Part shown: positions 40,890 through 64,000 of the stretch, piece after piece
Numbering within the stretch: the stretch's first letter is position 1
How the letters are laid out: every line of letters begins with the position of its first letter
From: Cydia pomonella
Taxonomy: Eukaryota > Arthropoda > Insecta > Lepidoptera > Tortricidae
Assembly: GCF_033807575.1 (NCBI RefSeq)
Contig: NC_084707.1
Location: forward strand, 18,276,550-18,340,549
Length of the DNA: 64,000 bases
Direction: 5' to 3'
Notes under the pieces: model-generated
Told to the model about the DNA's origin: nothing
The model's input: only the letters and a program-made list of their open reading frames with translations
The model's database searches: none
Made by a program: the position numbers and the translations under genes

Positions 40890-41830
40890 TACATGATTTG
40901 TCTCAACAATACTTGTGACACGAGGTATTACCCAGGGTCTGATCATGAAGCTGGAAGGTGGTAGATGATACTCATGAACCGTCTTACAAAAACACTTAGT
41001 ATTAAGGCTTGTTTGAATCGTCTCAACAAGACCTTTGACACGAGGTGGTACTCAGGGTCTGATGATGAAGCCGGAAGGTGGTCAAGGGTACTCATCAACC
41101 AGATCCTGAATCTACTTTGTGTTTGGGCTTGTTGGATTCGTCTCAACTCAACAAGATCTTTGACACAAGATGATACTCAGGGTCTGACGATGAAGCCGGA
41201 AGGTGGTCAAGAGTACTCATCAACCTGATCGTGAATCCACTTAGTGTTTGGGCTCGTTTGATTCGTTTCAACAAGATCTTTGACACAAGATGGTACTCAG
41301 GGTCTGATCATGAAGCCGGAACGTGGTCAAGAGTACTCATCACCCGATCGTGAATCCACTTATTGTTTGGGCTCGTTTGATTCGTTTCTACAAGATCTTT
41401 GACACAAGATTGTACTCAGGGTCTGATGATGAAGCCGGAAGGTGGTCAAGAATACTCATCAACCAGATCGTGAATCTACTTCATGTTTGGGCTCGTTCAA
41501 TTCGTCTCAACAAGATCTTTATCACAAGATGGTACAGTCAGCATCAAAAGTAGCGTATGAAACAACGCGCCAAAAGTATCTGATATTTCGGATAACTTTC
41601 CAAATAGATAAATTTCTAAAATTCGTGCTCAAAAGTATATCTTTTACAGTCTTAGTTGTTCTATGTTAAAGACATCACTTTTTGTTAAGCTGTTACAGAA
41701 TGAGATACTTATGAAACGTTATTTGATCCGCTACTTTTGATGCTGACTGTACTCAGAGTCTGATGATGAGACCGGGAGGTGGTCAAGAGTACACATCAAC
41801 CTGATCGTGAATCGTGATGTATAGTGATTT
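40890..41830. repeat. 120-bp minisatellite, about seven units
   Basis: The phrase CTCAGGGTCTGATGATGAAG recurs at 40931, 41051, 41176, 41296, 41415 and 41535 (the last displaced by an inserted MITE), spacing 120, 125, 120, 119 and 120. The 125 spacing is explained by a CTCAA duplication. Units are about 85-95% alike by eye. 120 bases equals 40 codons, so frames stay open across units; no protein family is evident. Confidence 0.9.
41535..41749. mobile_element. TA MITE, 215-bp relative, inside the minisatellite
   Basis: The ends CAGTCAGCATCAAAAGTAGC and complement are flanked by TA (41533-41534 and 41750-41751). Neighbouring minisatellite units preserve the unoccupied site GGTACTCAG, which shows that the TA was duplicated on insertion. 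Confidence 0.92.
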
Positions 41831-42185
41831 CAACATCACTATTCACGATTAAATCGAGAATTTTCTCTCAATACCATCAATTTGATGAAGTGGATCTGAA
41901 GATGATGATTGTTTGATGATAATGATGATGATTTTTTTTATTGTAATATGTTCACCGATTATTCCGACACCCGTGGTCCGATTTGAGTTATTTATATTGT
42001 TCCCTTTGAAAGGAGTACCATAAAATTTTTGGTTCTGATCTGATGATGGAATCCACGAGGAATAGAGGGGACTCCTCAATTTTTAAAGGCACATGTATGG
42101 TGATTATTACATGGTGGTATTCTTATGCAACTCATGCATTTCCTCTCGAAAACTACCAATTTAATTTAGTGCAACTGTAGCCTTA
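41831..42185. other. No gene; GAT/ATG-rich simple sequence
   Basis: Contains a GATGATGAT-rich tract near 41895-41935 and otherwise unassigned AT-rich sequence. Confidence 0.4.
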
Positions 42186-42327
42186 CCACGAGTTTGACTC
42201 TACATATTAGCTGACGTGTTCGTAACTTACTTTCTATACATCTCGCTCGCACTAATAGGATGCCAGTATGAGCGAGATGCATGGAAAGTAATTTACGCTA
42301 GCGAATATATCAATGTCAAACTCGTGG
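42186..42327. mobile_element. Palindromic MITE, CCACGAGTTTGAC family
   Basis: 142 bp; CCACGAGTTTGACTC pairs with TGTCAAACTCGTGG and the inner CATCTCGCTCGCAC pairs with GTATGAGCGAGATG. TA on both sides. Confidence 0.75.
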
Positions 42328-42967
42328 TACTGCTTACTGATTATGAAGGGCACGAGCGATATATGGAACTTCCCTCTTATAATTGGGTCTATTACGGTTT
42401 TTCACCCTTTTCCAGGCATAGTACGATTTATCGACCACATACGCGCCTTTAGAATTCCAACTTTAGCATTCCGATTTAAGGTTCAAATTAGATTACACTT
42501 TCAGGAAATGTTACTTGTCTTCAACTGAATCATCAAAGCTGGATTAATTGGAATATATTAGGATTTTTTGGGAAAACCTTGTAGATTGGTGCGGCCTGGA
42601 AAAGGGTTAATGTAGGTAGTATTGGAAATAAGAGGTGAGTGGTAGGTGTGAGATGTTTGTGAGGTACACAGGGGCTTGAGTCACGGTTTTCAGAAGTTAG
42701 TGGGTTGAGGGGCGGTGAGTGGCAGGGGTTGATGTGCTGTGAGGTCGGGTGATCGGAGGGTTGAGGGTTTGGGTCAGTGGCTGGGCGGATGATAGATTTA
42801 GAGTAGTGGCAGGAATGATTTCCCAGAGGGACTCGAGGAAAATCCAGATTATTTATTAAATTGAACGAACTTAGTGTAAAAGATGATTGTGAGTTCATTC
42901 ATGCGTCACGCGTCACTCATGAGCACTTAACAATGCCTTAAAATTAAAATTGGTAAAATAAAAACTT
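42328..42967. other. No recognised gene
   Basis: A 121-codon minus ORF (42533-42898) has low-complexity H/P/T-rich sequence with no domain and is probably not coding. Confidence 0.35.
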
Positions 42968-43272
42968 CTTCTTCTTCCTAGCATTGTCCCGGCATATTGC
43001 TACGGCTCATGGGAGCCTGGGGTCCGCTTGACAGCTAATCCCAAGATTTGGCGTAGGTACTAACTAGTTTTTACGAAAGCGACTGCCATCAGTGCCATCT
43101 GACTTTCCAACCCAGAGGGTAAAACTAGGCCTTGTTGGGATTAGTCCGGTTTCCTCAGGATGTTTTTCTTCACCGAAAAGCGACTGGTAAATATCAAATG
43201 ATATTGATATTGAACCCGCGACCTCTGGATTGCAAATCGCACGCTCTTACCGCTAGGCCACCAGCACTTCTG
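42968..43272 (-). mobile_element. tRNA-derived SINE, copy 3 (minus)
   Basis: Reverse orientation: the (GAA)n tail is at the left, GGCTCATGGGAGCCTGGGGT in the middle and the tRNA head (GGTGGCCTAGCGGTAAGAGC) at the right. It is the same subfamily as copy 2, with a small deletion near the B-box flank. The 14-bp duplication TAAAATAAAAACTT flanks it (42954-42967 and 43273-43286). Confidence 0.92.
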
Positions 43273-43289
43273 TAAAATAAAAACTTATT

Positions 43290-43945
43290 ACAAAAAAAGT
43301 AAACCGACTTCAAAAAGGATAAAATGCGTTACCAACTGATATGGTTGAAGTCGGTGCCAATCCAAAAATGATCAGCTTTATGTCTACAAATCACATTACA
43401 ACTGTAGTAATAGGTATTATAAACGTGGAATTCAAATTAAGCCAAGTCGAATCCTTTATAATTTCAAGATTTTCTACACATCACAGAACTTGGAACCCAT
43501 ACAGATTACAACTTTTTTGTCGGCGGACCAACAGCAATACATATTCTTAATATTGAACTTGGTTCTCATTTCACAGTTATGTTTTTGTGCAGAAATTACT
43601 AGTAGGTATTCATCATGAAAGCCGTTTTGCCCAAGCTAAAAAGGAGACCCTAGCTATCGTGTCGTCCTTAAAACCTTAAACAAAAAACATTTCCGAATTT
43701 AGTATGCAATTTAACCAACTTTACGTGTGTTTATTACACTTGAAATTTCTATGAGATTACATTAAAGGCACCTTTTTTCAAATTAAATAACTATTTTTTT
43801 AATCGGTTTACATGATAGAGAATTATCGTCGAAAAACCAACATACGTGCATTACGCGTAAATTAGTTAGACGATTTGCCGATGGATGGTCGATACAATTA
43901 TACTTAGTATAGGTACTTCTGATCAAAAGTTTTTCACTTTTATAC
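43290..43945. repeat. Dispersed repeat starting near AAGTAAACCGACTTC
   Basis: Segments of it recur elsewhere: ACATTTCCGAATTTAG and TGAAATTTCTATGAGATTAC at 53881-54065, and GTATAGGTACTTCTGATCAA at 63390. Non-coding; superfamily unknown (a Helitron-type non-autonomous element is one possibility). Confidence 0.5.
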
Positions 43946-45297
43946 TTACACGTCAAAGTTTGTACGGAACCCTCGGTGCGCGAATAAAACGAACTCGCGC
44001 CTTACCGGTTTTTATTTTAAATCCGCTTCCATAGTCTTGAAATCGAGACCAAATGTTCGTTTTTATGGATATTTTGTATGACAGATGAATGTAAGACCTA
44101 ATGCTTCTTGGATTTTTTTTTACATTAACGAACTGTATCGACTAGTGGAATAAAATAGCAAAAGTTTTATTTTTAGGCTGTTCGATTCCCAGGCAATACC
44201 AGCGAATTAAAAAAAAACTGTGAATGCATTTTTATTTCTTTTAGAAAATAAAATAATGTTTCCTTTAAGTAAAATGAGCTAACTTAAGGTTTTAAGACTT
44301 TTAAGGCACTTTCCCGCCAGAGCCCAATATTTGTTTCAACACCGTATATTATATATTTAGTGCAATAGACTTTATATGTACTACATGAATTCATAAAGAA
44401 TATATAATAACGATTATATACAAAATTTATCGAAAGTTTTATTTTAACCAAACTAAATATTATGCATAAGTTGCGAAAGTATCAAAACTGTTATAGCCGT
44501 CACGTTGTTTCGGCGCACCTGCGGTCGGCGCCGGCGTTCGGTTACTGTGTAAAAGTCGTATCTTCGCGAGATTTCAATGACGTCAGGGCTATTGAATTAG
44601 TGTACACTGCGTTTGTCCCCGCGTCTGCGTTGAAGCCGCATCGGTGGTTTGGAACCCGTATGAGGTCAAGTAACTCTTGCTTCTGGAAAAAATCCAGAAA
44701 GCCTTTCTGCGATTCTAATACAAAAAGGTTAACGGGTATTACCCATATTTGTACCCATCAAAGTTCTTGCTTGGCGTTTTAGGGTTTAAGGAATTAATTC
44801 CTTAGAGGTGAGGCGTAACTACGGGCTATTGACTACTGTATGTAATGTCTTACCTAAGCGAATAACTCGCGAACGCGAAGCGGCGCGGCGCGGGTGAATT
44901 CAATCCTTTGATACCTATGGAAGTGTCCTAAGTGGGCGATCTCCGCTCCGAATGCCGTTGGGCGTCGCGCCGCGTCGCACTCGCGAGTCATCGCCCATGT
45001 CAGCCGCGCTGTTACGGGGGAACTCTGACTGCCCTGAACTGGTTGCACAGCTCGTACGCCTGTTCGTCCATCTCTGGCTAAGGCCCAATTTAATTTCCGA
45101 CCACGACGTCGTCACCTAAAACACGCACTATGTCCCATGGCAAATCCCCCTCCCCTAAATCCGGCCCTGTATGAAGTTCTGTGAGACGATTAAGCGAGAA
45201 TCTTCTGTCTAATGTTAGTCTTCTTTCTTACATTTGTTCTGTTTTTCCTTTCTAGACTGTATCATGTACCTAGTTTGTACAAATACTGTCTAATGAA
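43946..45297. other. Unassigned DNA with GC-rich islands
   Basis: Two GC-rich islands, about 44500-44650 and 44870-45110, in AT-rich DNA. The open frames there (for example 44462-44782) have no recognisable domain. They may be old repeat fragments. Confidence 0.3.
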
Positions 45298-47472
45298 ATG
45301 AAAAAAAATGAAAAAAAAATTTTTTTTTAATTTTTATGGCGTATTACAAAAAAGCTACTTACTAGATCTCGTTCGAACCAATTTTCGGTGGAAGTTTGCA
45401 TGGCAATGTATATCATATATTTTTTTTAGATTTTTCATTCTGTTATTTTAGAAGTTACGGGGGGGGGGGGGGGGGGGGACTTTACCACTTTGGAAGTGTC
45501 TCTCGCGCAAACTATTCACTTTAGAAAAAAATTATATTAGAAACCTCAATATCATTTTTAAAGACCTATCCATAGATACCCCTCACGTATGGGTTTGATG
45601 AAAAAAGATTTTTTGAGTTTCAGTTCTAAGTATGGGGAACCCCCAAAATTTATTGTTTTTTTTCTATTTTTGTGTAAACATCATAATGCGGTTCATAGAA
45701 TACATCTACTTACCAAGTTTGAACAGTATAGCTTTTATAGTTTCGGAAAAAAGTGGCTGTGACAGAATCGGACAGACAGACGGACATGACGAATCTATAA
45801 GGGTTCCGTTTTTTGCCATGGTTATTGCCATTTTTGCTATGGATAGGTCTTTAAAAATGATATTGAGGTTTCTAATATCATTTTTTTCTAAACTGAATAG
45901 TTTAGCGAGAGACACTTCCAAAGTGGTAAAAAGTGTGTCCCCCCCCCCCCCCCCCGTAACTTCTAAAATAACAGAATGAAAAATCTAAAAAAAATATATG
46001 ATATACATTGCCATGCAAACTTCCACCGAAAATTGGTTCGAACGAGATCTAGTAAGTAGTTTTTTTTTAATACGTCATAAAAATTAAAAAAAAAAATTTT
46101 TTTTCATCAAACCCATACGTGTGGGGTATCTAAGGGTAAGGATAGGTCTTCAAAAATGATATTTAGGTTTCTGATGTCATTTTTAGGGTTCCGTAGCCAA
46201 ATGGCAAAAAACGGAACCCTTATAGATTCGTCATGTCCGTCTGTCTGTCCGATTCTGTCACAGTCACTTTTTTCCGAAACTATAAGAGCTGTACTGTTCA
46301 AACTTAGTAAGTGGATGTATTCTACGAACCGCATTAAGATTTTCACACAAAAATAGAAAAAAAACAATAAATTTTGGGGGTTCCCCATACTTAGAACTGA
46401 AACTCAAAAAATCTTTTTTCATCAAACCCATACGTGTGGGGTATCTATGGATAGGTCTTCAAAAATGATATTGAGGTTTCTAATATCATTTTTTTCTAAA
46501 ATGAATAGTTTGCGCGAGAGACACTTCCAAAGTGGTAAAATGTGTGTCCCCCCCCCCCGTAACTTCTAAAATAACAGAATGAAAAATCTAAAAAAAATAT
46601 ATGATATACATTGCCATGTAAACTTCCACCGAAAATTGGTTTGAACGAGATCTAGTAAGTAGTTTTTTTTTAATACGTCATGAAATTAAAAAAAAAATTT
46701 TTTTTTCATCATACCCATACGTGTGGGGTATCTATGGATAGGTCTTCAAAAATGATATTAAGGTTACTAATATCATTTTTTTCTAAACTGAATAGTTTGC
46801 GCGAGAGAACCTTCCAAAGTGAAAAAAAGTGTGTCCCCCCTGTAACTTCTAAAATAACAGAATGAAAAATCTAAAAAAAATATATAATATACATTACCAT
46901 GCAAACTTCCACCGAAAATTGGTTTGAACGAGATCTAGTAAGTAGTTTTTTTTTAATACGTCATAAAATTTAAAAAAAAATTTTTTCATTAAACATATAC
47001 GTGTGGGGTATCTATGAATAGGTCTTCAAAAATGATATTTAGGTTCCTAATATCATTTTTTTCTAAACTGAATAGTTTGCGCGAGAGACACTTCCAAAGT
47101 GGTAAAATGTGTGTCCAAAGTGGGAAAATGTTGAACAAGATCTAATAAGAAGATTTTTTTTTAATACATCTTAAATTGTACGGAACCCTTCATGCGCGAG
47201 TCCGACTCGCACTTGGCCGCTTTTTTCTAAACTGAATAGTTTGCGCGAGAGACGCTTCCAAAGTGAAAAAAAGTGTGTCCCCCCCCCCCCCCCCCCTGTA
47301 ACTTCTAAAATAACGGAATGAAAAATCTAAATAAAATATATGATATACATTACCATGCAAACTTCCAGCGAAAATTGGTTTGAACCAGAACTAGTAAGTA
47401 GTTTTTTTAATACGTCATAAATGGTACAGAACCCTTTATGGGCGAGTCCGACTCGCACTTGGCCGCTTTTTC
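45298..47472. repeat. Cluster of family A repeats in inverted and tandem arrangement
   Basis: A plus-strand 3' portion (45298-45828, ending GACAGACAGACGGACATGAC and GGGTTCCGTTTTTTGCC) meets minus-strand units from 45835. A near-complete minus copy runs from 46185 (3' end) to about 47220 (5' end CGAGTCCGACTCGCACTTGG), with internal units of about 285 bp, followed by another 5' piece ending at 47472. Each unit carries TTTCTAAACTGAATAGTTTG and a G/C homopolymer; the longest is a run of 19 G around 45460-45478. Confidence 0.8.
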
Positions 47473-48475
47473 ACTTAAGTTTTAGGGGGACTTTATAAAT
47501 AAAATGACTTTTTTTTTCAAAAATATAATGATGAACAATCAAAACAATATATTTATCGAACTATACAACAGAGATGTGGCTCTTAAAATAACTAAAAAAA
47601 TGATAATCGAAATTATCTTTACAACTAAATAATATGTATATACATGATACAAATTTATCATTATGTACAAAACATACATACACTCGATTTTGTAGGTAAT
47701 CTCTACAAAGTGCCGCATTCAGATTTTGTGTGTACAATATCAAAGATAATAAGCGAAATTAGCATTTCGTCGCCACCTATCACCCACATACACTTATAAA
47801 CCTATATAGCATCTTTCCTAATCCGAGAGAACACATTTTTTACAACCCTACACAAATATACTACGCATATGAAGGGGTCAGAGAAAGATGCTCAACATTA
47901 TTTATATATTAATCAAATCAAACAGTTAATATATATTGATAGTTAAAGTATCCCCGCTGTGAAACTATGTTACGGGGGCATATTATGTGGTAAGTAATTG
48001 AAAGAGTTTACCGCATAATTTATGCAAAATGTTAGTGGACCGTACAGCACCATCTACTTTACAATTTTTCTTAGACTTTACCTATCTTCTAAGATCAATA
48101 CTGCCCTCATAGCGGTATCTCAAATCAAAATTATTCAATTTGCAAACATATACCATACTTAAAATATTAATTTTAAAAAATCATTTGTTTTTGAGATAAT
48201 TGGCTGGGTAGAATGACTCTTTGATTTCAGTTAAATGTATTAAATTGCATTAATAACGCTGCCGCGTGAAGGAGGAACTAGAAACACACGTGCGAATAGG
48301 TAATTCGCAAGTCGTGTCGATTTTCGACTCGTGTCGTAATTTATCAACACTTGTTGCGAATTTCCTATTTTCTGCACTTGTATTGTAAATAACTATTCTG
48401 CTGTACAGATATGTTTAGCGCGGCAGTGTGAAAAAGGGACTTTGATAAAGGTACAATACATTATTGACTCGAGAA
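47473..48475. other. AT-rich DNA, nothing assigned
   Basis: No gene. 48290-48400 is related to the repeat at 11850-12085 (GCGAATAGGTAATTCGCAA). Confidence 0.35.
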
Positions 48476-48986
48476 TAGGGAACGCAATCCCGATCCCGCG
48501 GGATCCCGATCTCGCGAGATCCCGTGTAATTTTTCGGGATCAATCCCGACGTATAATATGACGAGATCCCGTTCGGGATTGACGGGACGCTACACACGTC
48601 CAGTTCTCAGCAGCTGGCAGATTGCAACGGATGTAAGATGCCGTTTAGCAGATAACACTCTTAATACCCTTTGTTTTTTAAGAAGTCACTTTCAAAACCA
48701 CCTGTAATACTCTCTAATTCCTTATTGCTTTGATTCTTATTACAGTTATACTTATTGTTTTGATTACCTTTGTTAATTTCCAAGAAAAACTGATGATGAT
48801 TTAGTTATATAATAATATTAAAGAATAAAGGTTTTTGTTTTCTGTCTATTAATATGTTATTTTAATTATCGTCACCATCACAAACATGCCGTTATTATCG
48901 TTTTAATTCAATCGAATTTTACTTTTTTTTAATCTACTCGGGATCCCTAAAATTCCGGGATCTCGAATTCGGGATTGCATTCACTA
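48476..48986. mobile_element. hAT-type MITE, CAATCCCG family, 8-bp duplication
   Basis: Ends TAGGGAACGCAATCCCGA and TCGGGATTGCATTCACTA-like (imperfect, about 18 bp), flanked by CTCGAGAA at 48468-48475 and 48987-48994. The left subterminal region is packed with CGGGATC/GATCCCG motifs. 511 bp, no transposase. Confidence 0.88.
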
Positions 48987-49205
48987 CTCGAGAAACTCCT
49001 ACATTGTGCCTTAGCTCTTCCCCGACCCCTTCAAATGTCTGAGAAACGACGTCCATTGACAGTTTGTGTCGCTCAAAAAACTAGCCGAAATTAGGTATAA
49101 ACATATCTCTTCCCTATTGCACAAATCTTTATCTAAACTACACTGAAGGCCCTTGATTAACAAAAGATACAGGTTGTAGTGAATAATCTTTTCCCATAGT
49201 ATTTT

Positions 49206-49932
49206 GGAATCCGTGGAAAGCTACTAAAATGGATAGAAGGGTACCTGTCAGACAACCTTCAGTGTGCGAGTCGGTGACGGCCCGTCTCACCACTAAATGT
49301 GCTGAGTGGAGTACCTCAGGGATCTGTCTTATCTCCGACTCTGTTTGGAATATTTGTGACTGACTTAATAGCACTAATAGAGTCAGAATCGTGCTTCTTT
49401 GCAGATGATGGAAAGTTCTTCGCTAACCTTCATGTTTCTTCTGGTCAGCTGCAATCCGATTTGGATAGGTTAACGGAGTGGACTTCGCACTGGATATTTT
49501 CCATTTAAGCTCAAACGCCTACCTTATGAAGAAAGGCTAAAGGTACTGAAGCTGCCCACACTCAAAGCCAGGAGAGCGAGAGGAGACCTTATCGAGTGTT
49601 TTAAGATTGTTACCCACTGTTACAACCTCCCCGACATTCACGATATAATCAACAAGAGAACTATCAGCCGCGAGACCCGAGGTCAAAGCTTAAGAATTGT
49701 TCGCACTCCCACTACTACTAAAGCTGCATATCATTCTTTGTCCAACCGTGTCGTGGCGGCTTGTAACCGTTTACCGGATAGTGTTGTAACTACTCCCTCG
49801 ATCAATGTTTTTAAAAACAGATTGGACAAGTGGCTTTTAAACAATAAGTTAGACTGTAGACATGCGCGAAACAGTGCTTCAAAAAGTAATGCTATATCAC
49901 ATCACTTTTTCGAAAACGTAATGTTACACTGA
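49206..49932 (+). pseudogene. LINE reverse transcriptase and C-terminal fragments
   Basis: 49299-49508 encodes RT motifs LSGVPQGSVLSPTLFGIFVT and CFFADDGKFF (the catalytic box reads FADD). Then, after a deletion, 49510-49932 encodes the CR1/L2-type C-terminus (RARGDLIECFKIVTHCYN, SLSNRVVAACNRLPDSVVTT). Broken and internally deleted; 5' part absent. Confidence 0.75.
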
Positions 49933-51140
49933 GATATCACATCACTTATCACTCGAAACGAAACATTTACCCGAACGAATACAGCGCGCGGGCGCGCGCG
50001 TGATGGCAACATCACACTCATCACAGTCATCACAGTACCAACTACATTACGCAGCGAGTGTTAGGACTCTAGGGCGTATCATATCGGCGCGTCGATCTAT
50101 TACGCATTGCGTTTTGTCACCGCTATGTGATAGATCGTTTTTGTTAATGTTTTTCTTTTTATAGTCGTAAAATATGCATCATAGATAAAAAAATAAAAGA
50201 AAATATCTGTTAATTAATGAGATAACGCCATCGAGAGTCACTAGGTAGTATTTTTATTTGGGTAAGTATATCAATAAAAATGTACTGTAAACACTAGCTC
50301 ACTATTAAATTAAAGATAAATAAGTAACTTCACTCGTGCTTAATTTAGTTTTCCGCGAAAGTCAACCAAACCAAACATTTCACAACAATAATAAACAGTA
50401 AATACGTTTTTGTTCGTCAAATTCAAACTCGCAAGCGAATTATCATTTAGCCGCATCATTATAGGTAAAATACTAAAAACATTGTAAGCTCTATGGTAAC
50501 GCATTACAGTTTTTAAATCGATTGCAGGTGCAAAAATCCGTTATCGTATCAATTTAATGAAATTTGCAATAACTCAAATGCGACTGCTACGACCGGCCGA
50601 GCGGACCGATCCGAAGTGTTCCGAAAGCATTGCGGAATGAGAGCGAGCGAGCAGTGAGTGCGGGTGCGGGCGGGATAGCAAAGTAATGATAGCATGGCAA
50701 ACAAACATCACACCATCACGTCTCATTGCTCATTATACATTACGCGGATTGTACTTGAACGGACCTTTCGTACCGACTACCGGCGCGTCAATCTATATTG
50801 ATGCTTTACGAGTTTACGCGCGCTTCGGCCAGTCGTATGCTCGAGTGATGTTTGAAGTAATGCTTGGTTTCTCGGAGTGATGCGTAATGCAATATTACAC
50901 GTTTGAGTGATATCTCATTTGTGATGTTACGCGCATTACTTACACATGTCTATTAGACTGATGTTACTTAATGATGTGATACGACTTTACAAACTTTGAA
51001 CTGTATAATACAGGCCACTGTGTGACATAGGCTAATCAGCTAAATAGCTGCTCGCCTATAATTATATAATAATAATAATTTTCTCGGAAATATTCGTATG
51101 TGTCATGCTACTACTAGTAGTAGACTCGGTACTTTATGTA
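49933..51140. other. Unassigned DNA with repeated GAGATATCAC-like motifs
   Basis: Near the left (49930) and right (50910) there are imperfect inverted copies of TGAGATATCACATCACTTAT, so an eroded transposon of about 1 kb is possible. The 64-codon ORF at 50686 has no recognised domain. Confidence 0.3.
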
Positions 51141-51263
51141 CAGTCAGCGTCAAATACTTTGTAGCAACCAAAGTAGCCAAATAATTCGGTACACCATATA
51201 TTAAGTATGGTGTACCGAACTATTTGGCCACTTTGACTGCTACAAAGTATTTGACGCTGACTG
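51141..51263. mobile_element. Palindromic TA MITE, 123-bp copy
   Basis: CAGTCAGCGTCAAATACTTT to its complement; TA at 51139-51140 and 51264-51265. Confidence 0.9.
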
Positions 51264-52093
51264 TACTAACTGACTAAAAACGCATGACACGAACATAAAA
51301 ACACGATGGGCAAGGATTAATTATTACAGCTGTAGCGCACTGTGGAGGTAACATACATACAGTCAGTAATACGATTAAATCTTAAGTCAATTTATCAAAA
51401 GAAGTTGAATAATATTCCTAAAGATAGCATAGAAAGAAAATAATTTCAGGCTAGTAGGACGACAGGACTAGCTGTTCACATGTTAGTAAATTTAACTTGT
51501 TGAAGATAAATGCAGGTAAAGGGTTTGGTTTGGGTTATTAAAAGTATATTTATTTAAAACAAGTCATGTATAAAGGAAAGACAAACGTTTTCGAACAGTT
51601 TTTGGACGGGATGGAGCGGTATTAGTTAAGTATACTGTTGCACGCATAATTTAACCCCAGTGCATTAAGGCTTTTAGTAGACGTTATAGTTTGAGTAAAT
51701 TTTCTAAGTGGATTTGTATATCGGTATCCAGCCGAGTAAATTAGGATAAATTCTATTCGATTCAATAATAGACCCTTTTCAATTTCCTATCGTATTTCGG
51801 CTAGCTTTTGGCTTTCGATACTTTTCTTCACGGGCTCCTCGGACGACCGGTCGCGTCGCGCAAACGACCAATCGCGCACATACATGATTGTATAATTTTA
51901 TTTTACATAGGAGCATTTCACCATTCGGGATCACAGCAGTCATCGCTTACATTTCTGATTCCAAATCTGTACACCCGGCTGCAAAATTGCACGGCCACTA
52001 AGAAAATGAATTAGTTCATAATGTGTCCATGCAGGTCGCCATTGACACTTGGGACGCTCGGTGAACGTGGGCCGCTCGGAGCGCCATGAACCT
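51264..52093 (-). other. Region downstream of PCIF1, including its 3' UTR
   Basis: AATAAA (minus) at 51897-51902, about 190 bases after the PCIF1 stop, is a candidate polyadenylation signal. No other gene. Confidence 0.4.
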
Positions 52094-63735
<11,642 letters not shown>

Positions 63736-64000
63736 CTGCAAGTTAAAAAAAAATATCCTATAGTTTACCAAAAGAGAGGTTGATGAAAAGTCTGCAAATA
63801 ATTAAAATAGTGCATCCCATTAGGACAGCCGAACCGAACTAGATGGTGCTATAAAACATCATGTTTTATGGTAATTGTCCAAAGTCAACTTTTGAAACCC
63901 AGACTTAACGAAAATTGTATGGAGCTGAGCAGCGCCATCTAATTCAGCTGTCAAGATCATGGCACGATTTTTTATCAAGTAAAAGTGTAAGAAAATTCAA
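63736..64000. other. PCIF1 intron upstream of the first visible exon
   Basis: Intron sequence to the window edge; no further exon recognised. The earlier PCIF1 exons (WW domain and most of the methyltransferase fold) must lie beyond 64000. Confidence 0.5.

Noticed and set aside
40890..41830. CRISPR-like array
   Set aside because: Repeats are contiguous 120-bp units without unique spacers, in an animal genome.
42533..42898. 121-codon minus ORF as a gene
   Set aside because: No domain, biased H/P/T/S composition, no splice or promoter context.
44870..45120. Possible rRNA or structural RNA fragment in the GC-rich island
   Set aside because: I could not match it to conserved rRNA or snRNA blocks; left as unassigned.
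45632..46388. ORFs on both strands across the family A repeat
   Set aside because: The same short peptides recur in every copy (for example DRIGQTDGHDESIRVPF), so they are repeat translations, not genes.

Overview
The window is AT-rich arthropod nuclear DNA, most probably from a moth or butterfly. The inference rests on intron-containing animal genes with insect-like Maf1 and PCIF1 sequences, tRNA-derived SINEs of lepidopteran type, a CR1-like LINE whose ORF1 carries a PHD finger, several mariner families, piggyBac and hAT remnants, and dense small palindromic MITEs. No database search was possible, so the order is an inference. There is no bacterial, organellar, rRNA or CRISPR content.

Three host genes can be assembled from exons whose splice sites and phases agree. 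(1) An F-box/leucine-rich-repeat gene on the minus strand, exons from 25437 down to 8492, probably continuing to the left of the window. (2) Maf1, the RNA polymerase III repressor, on the plus strand in four exons from 28246 to 35410, apparently complete at 222 codons. Genes 1 and 2 diverge from the 25.4-28.2 kb interval. (3) The 3' part of PCIF1 (phosphorylated CTD-interacting factor, the CAPAM family) on the minus strand in three exons (63735-63525, 52844-52786, 52346-52094); its 5' part lies right of the window. The catalytic NPPF motif of active PCIF1 reads HPPY here.

Almost everything else is transposable elements, often nested. 1-2.28 kb: end of a Ty3/Gypsy element. 2.36-5.98 kb: a minus-strand CR1-like LINE interrupted by a MITE and by a full-length mariner with an intact 354-codon transposase. 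6.24-7.99 kb: an element with terminal inverted repeats and nine copies of a 12-bp motif. 8.0-25.4 kb: the F-box gene, whose introns hold a foldback element, MITEs, a piggyBac remnant, mariner fragments and a 4.2-kb Gypsy copy with 108-bp LTRs inside a second foldback element. 28.2-35.4 kb: Maf1 with SINEs, a mariner and a hAT MITE in its introns. 35.4-52 kb: MITEs, SINEs, a GC-rich broken ORF of unknown origin, a 120-bp minisatellite, and a 2.2-kb cluster of a repeat with long G/C homopolymers. 52-63.7 kb: PCIF1 with a 10.7-kb intron full of LINE and mariner pieces.

The transposon sequences do not form a pathway with the host genes. The three host genes concern ubiquitin-ligase substrate recognition (inferred), Pol III repression, and the phosphorylated Pol II CTD/mRNA cap.
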